Origin: an uncultured Terriglobus sp.
Lineage (GTDB): Bacteria > Acidobacteriota > Terriglobia > Terriglobales > Acidobacteriaceae
DNA length: 13,744 nt
Direction of reading: 5' to 3'
Assembly (NCBI GenBank): GCA_937871605.1
Contig: CALMRM010000006.1
Span: forward strand, 1 to 13,744
Under the pieces are notes generated by a model. The model made no database searches, was not told the DNA's origin, and was given only the letters and a program-made list of their open reading frames with translations. The translations under genes and the position numbers were made by a program. Shown one piece after another: positions 12,597 through 13,744 of the stretch. Each line of letters starts with the position of its first letter. The first letter of the stretch is position 1.

Positions 12597-13744
12597 GTGC
12601 GACCTGACCCGCTCATCTTCCTCTCCGCAGGCGAGGCCTCCGGCGACCACTACGGCGCGGAGCTCATAGCCGCGCTGAAGCTGGTACTGCCACAGGCACG
12701 CTACACCGGCCTGGGCGGTACGGCGATGGAGGCCGCGGGCCAGCACCGCGTCGTCCGCGCCGAGGACGTCGCCGTGATGGGCATCACGGAAATCCTGCGG
12801 CACATCCCGCGCATCCTCCAGAGCTACCGCAGGCTGGTGCGCTCCATCCGCGTGCAACGGCCAGACGTAGCCGTGCTCATCGACTTCCCTGACGTCAACT
12901 TTCGCCTGGCCAAGCACCTCAAGCGCATGGGCGTACCGGTGCTCTGGTTCGTCTCGCCGCAGCTGTGGGCGTGGAAGCGGCGCAGGCTGCGCTGGGTGCA
13001 GCAGCGCGTGTCGAAGATGCTGACCATCTTTCCCTTTGAGCAGCCCTTCTACGCGGCGCGCGGCGTGGCGGCGGAGTTCGTCGGGCATCCGCTGGCAGAG
13101 CAACCGCTGCCGGCGATTTCGCGCGAAGACTACGCAGAGCAGGTTAGGCAGATCGATCAGCAACAGTGGAACTTCTACGGCCCATACGAGGCCGACTGGA
13201 ACAAGCCACTTCAAGATGGCTCATACCGCTATGCACTTGACCCAAAGAAGGTCTGGGTAGCTCTGCTGCCCGGCAGCCGTGCTGGAGAGATCAAGGCACA
13301 CCTGAAAACACTCGTTCGCGCCGCAGGAGAGCTGGATGAGTATTTGCAGTATGAGTTTCTCGTGCCAGTAACCTCCTCAACTGAGAAACACCTTGCAGCG
13401 TTGCAGTACGAGACAGGTGACTACTATCTGCCTTATAACCAGAACCCGCCTCGCATCACCTTTGTGCGGGACGCGCGCGCAGCCCTGCTGCATAGCCGCG
13501 CCGCCGTAGTAGCCAGCGGCACGGCGACGGTGCAGGCGGCGATCATCGGCACGCCGTTCGTCGCGGTGTACAAGGTATCGAAGCTGACCTTTGCCGCAGC
13601 CAAGCGGCTGGTGCGCTACCCCGCCGAACTCCCGGCAGCAGTAGATCAGCACGGCAATCTGCCCATCGCCATGGTCAACCTGGTTGCGGGTCGCCGCGTG
13701 GTGCCAGAGCTGCTGCAAGATCAGTTCACGGCAGAGACCGTGGC
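12597..13744 (+). CDS. lpxB: Lipid-A-disaccharide synthase (3' end outside window)
   Basis: A GT19 glycosyltransferase that joins UDP-diacylglucosamine and lipid X to make the lipid A disaccharide, at the inner face of the cytoplasmic membrane. The 382 visible residues start PLIFLSAGEASGDHYGAELI, the family's N-terminal signature. They continue with YTGLGGTAMEAAG, VAVMGITEIL, VLIDFPDVNFRLAK (residues 93-106), VLWFVSPQLWAWKRRR (115-130), EFVGHPLAEQP, VALLPGSRAGEIKAH (221-235) and SGTATVQAAIIGTPFVAVYK. A stretch of about 35 residues from YAEQVRQIDQQQWNFYG to SYRYALDP replaces the short linker normally found before LLPGSR. The GTG start at 12597 puts the family signature at the expected distance; an in-frame ATG at 12567 would add 10 residues. 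No strong ribosome-binding site is visible for either. The frame is still open at the window's end, and only a short tail should be missing. Confidence 0.96.
   Translation, partial: MRPDPLIFLSAGEASGDHYGAELIAALKLVLPQARYTGLGGTAMEAAGQHRVVRAEDVAVMGITEILRHIPRILQSYRRLVRSIRVQRPDVAVLIDFPDVNFRLAKHLKRMGVPVLWFVSPQLWAWKRRRLRWVQQRVSKMLTIFPFEQPFYAARGVAAEFVGHPLAEQPLPAISREDYAEQVRQIDQQQWNFYGPYEADWNKPLQDGSYRYALDPKKVWVALLPGSRAGEIKAHLKTLVRAAGELDEYLQYEFLVPVTSSTEKHLAALQYETGDYYLPYNQNPPRITFVRDARAALLHSRAAVVASGTATVQAAIIGTPFVAVYKVSKLTFAAAKRLVRYPAELPAAVDQHGNLPIAMVNLVAGRRVVPELLQDQFTAETV

Noticed and set aside
12414..13214. Minus-strand ORF of 266 codons over the PEP-CTERM tail and lpxB
   Set aside because: It is antisense to lpxB, whose plus-strand frame shows every family motif.
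1..13744. Search for tRNA, rRNA, transposase, phage or toxin-antitoxin genes
   Set aside because: Nothing with the required conserved sequence or motifs was seen by eye; a tRNAscan or Infernal run could still find something small.

Overview
The window looks like chromosomal DNA of an acidobacterium of the Terriglobia type (Terriglobus, Granulicella or Edaphobacter-like). This is inferred from four things: high GC, two tandem VWFA-related proteins of the acidobacterial kind, a PEP-CTERM protein with the acidobacterial style of C-terminus, and many intergenic repeats of the GTCATCCTGA...AAGGATCCC type. No 16S or other phylogenetic marker beyond the groEL tail and lpxB is present, so the genus is not fixed.

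Layout. Bases 1-459 (+) are the 3' end of groEL, followed by a clean intrinsic terminator. Two paralogous exported VWFA-related proteins follow on the minus strand (679-1560 and 2435-3364). Between them lies an ~800-base array of three imperfect copies of a composite palindromic repeat. Next on the minus strand is a large TonB-dependent outer-membrane receptor (3512-6019). Its leader (6061-6243) is a clear cobalamin riboswitch, so the receptor is most likely a BtuB-like vitamin B12 transporter. A further repeat (6352-6471) separates this unit from a minus-strand gene cluster. Read in the direction of transcription the cluster is hemW (radical SAM haem chaperone), a possible 55-residue ORF, an unrecognised 132-residue protein, and a low-specificity threonine aldolase that starts with TTG and overlaps the preceding gene by 8 bases.

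Divergent from hemW is an exporter-type ABC transporter (9389-11635, +). It is interrupted in two ways. About 200 bases of the same intergenic repeat family lie in frame between its membrane domain and its ATPase domain, and an in-frame TAG replaces one residue of the conserved start of the ATPase domain. The rest of the ATPase domain stays open in the same frame with all motifs intact. After it come a secreted PEP-CTERM protein (11867-12499) and lpxB (12597 to the end of the window), the lipid A disaccharide synthase.

Themes. Most genes concern the cell envelope: B12 uptake across the outer membrane, lipid A synthesis, export, and secreted or surface proteins. groEL and hemW are housekeeping. 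I see no phage, CRISPR, transposase or defence system. The observations most worth a second look are the repeat-invaded, amber-interrupted ABC transporter, the composite repeat array, the B12 riboswitch-receptor pair and the small overlapping ORF downstream of hemW.
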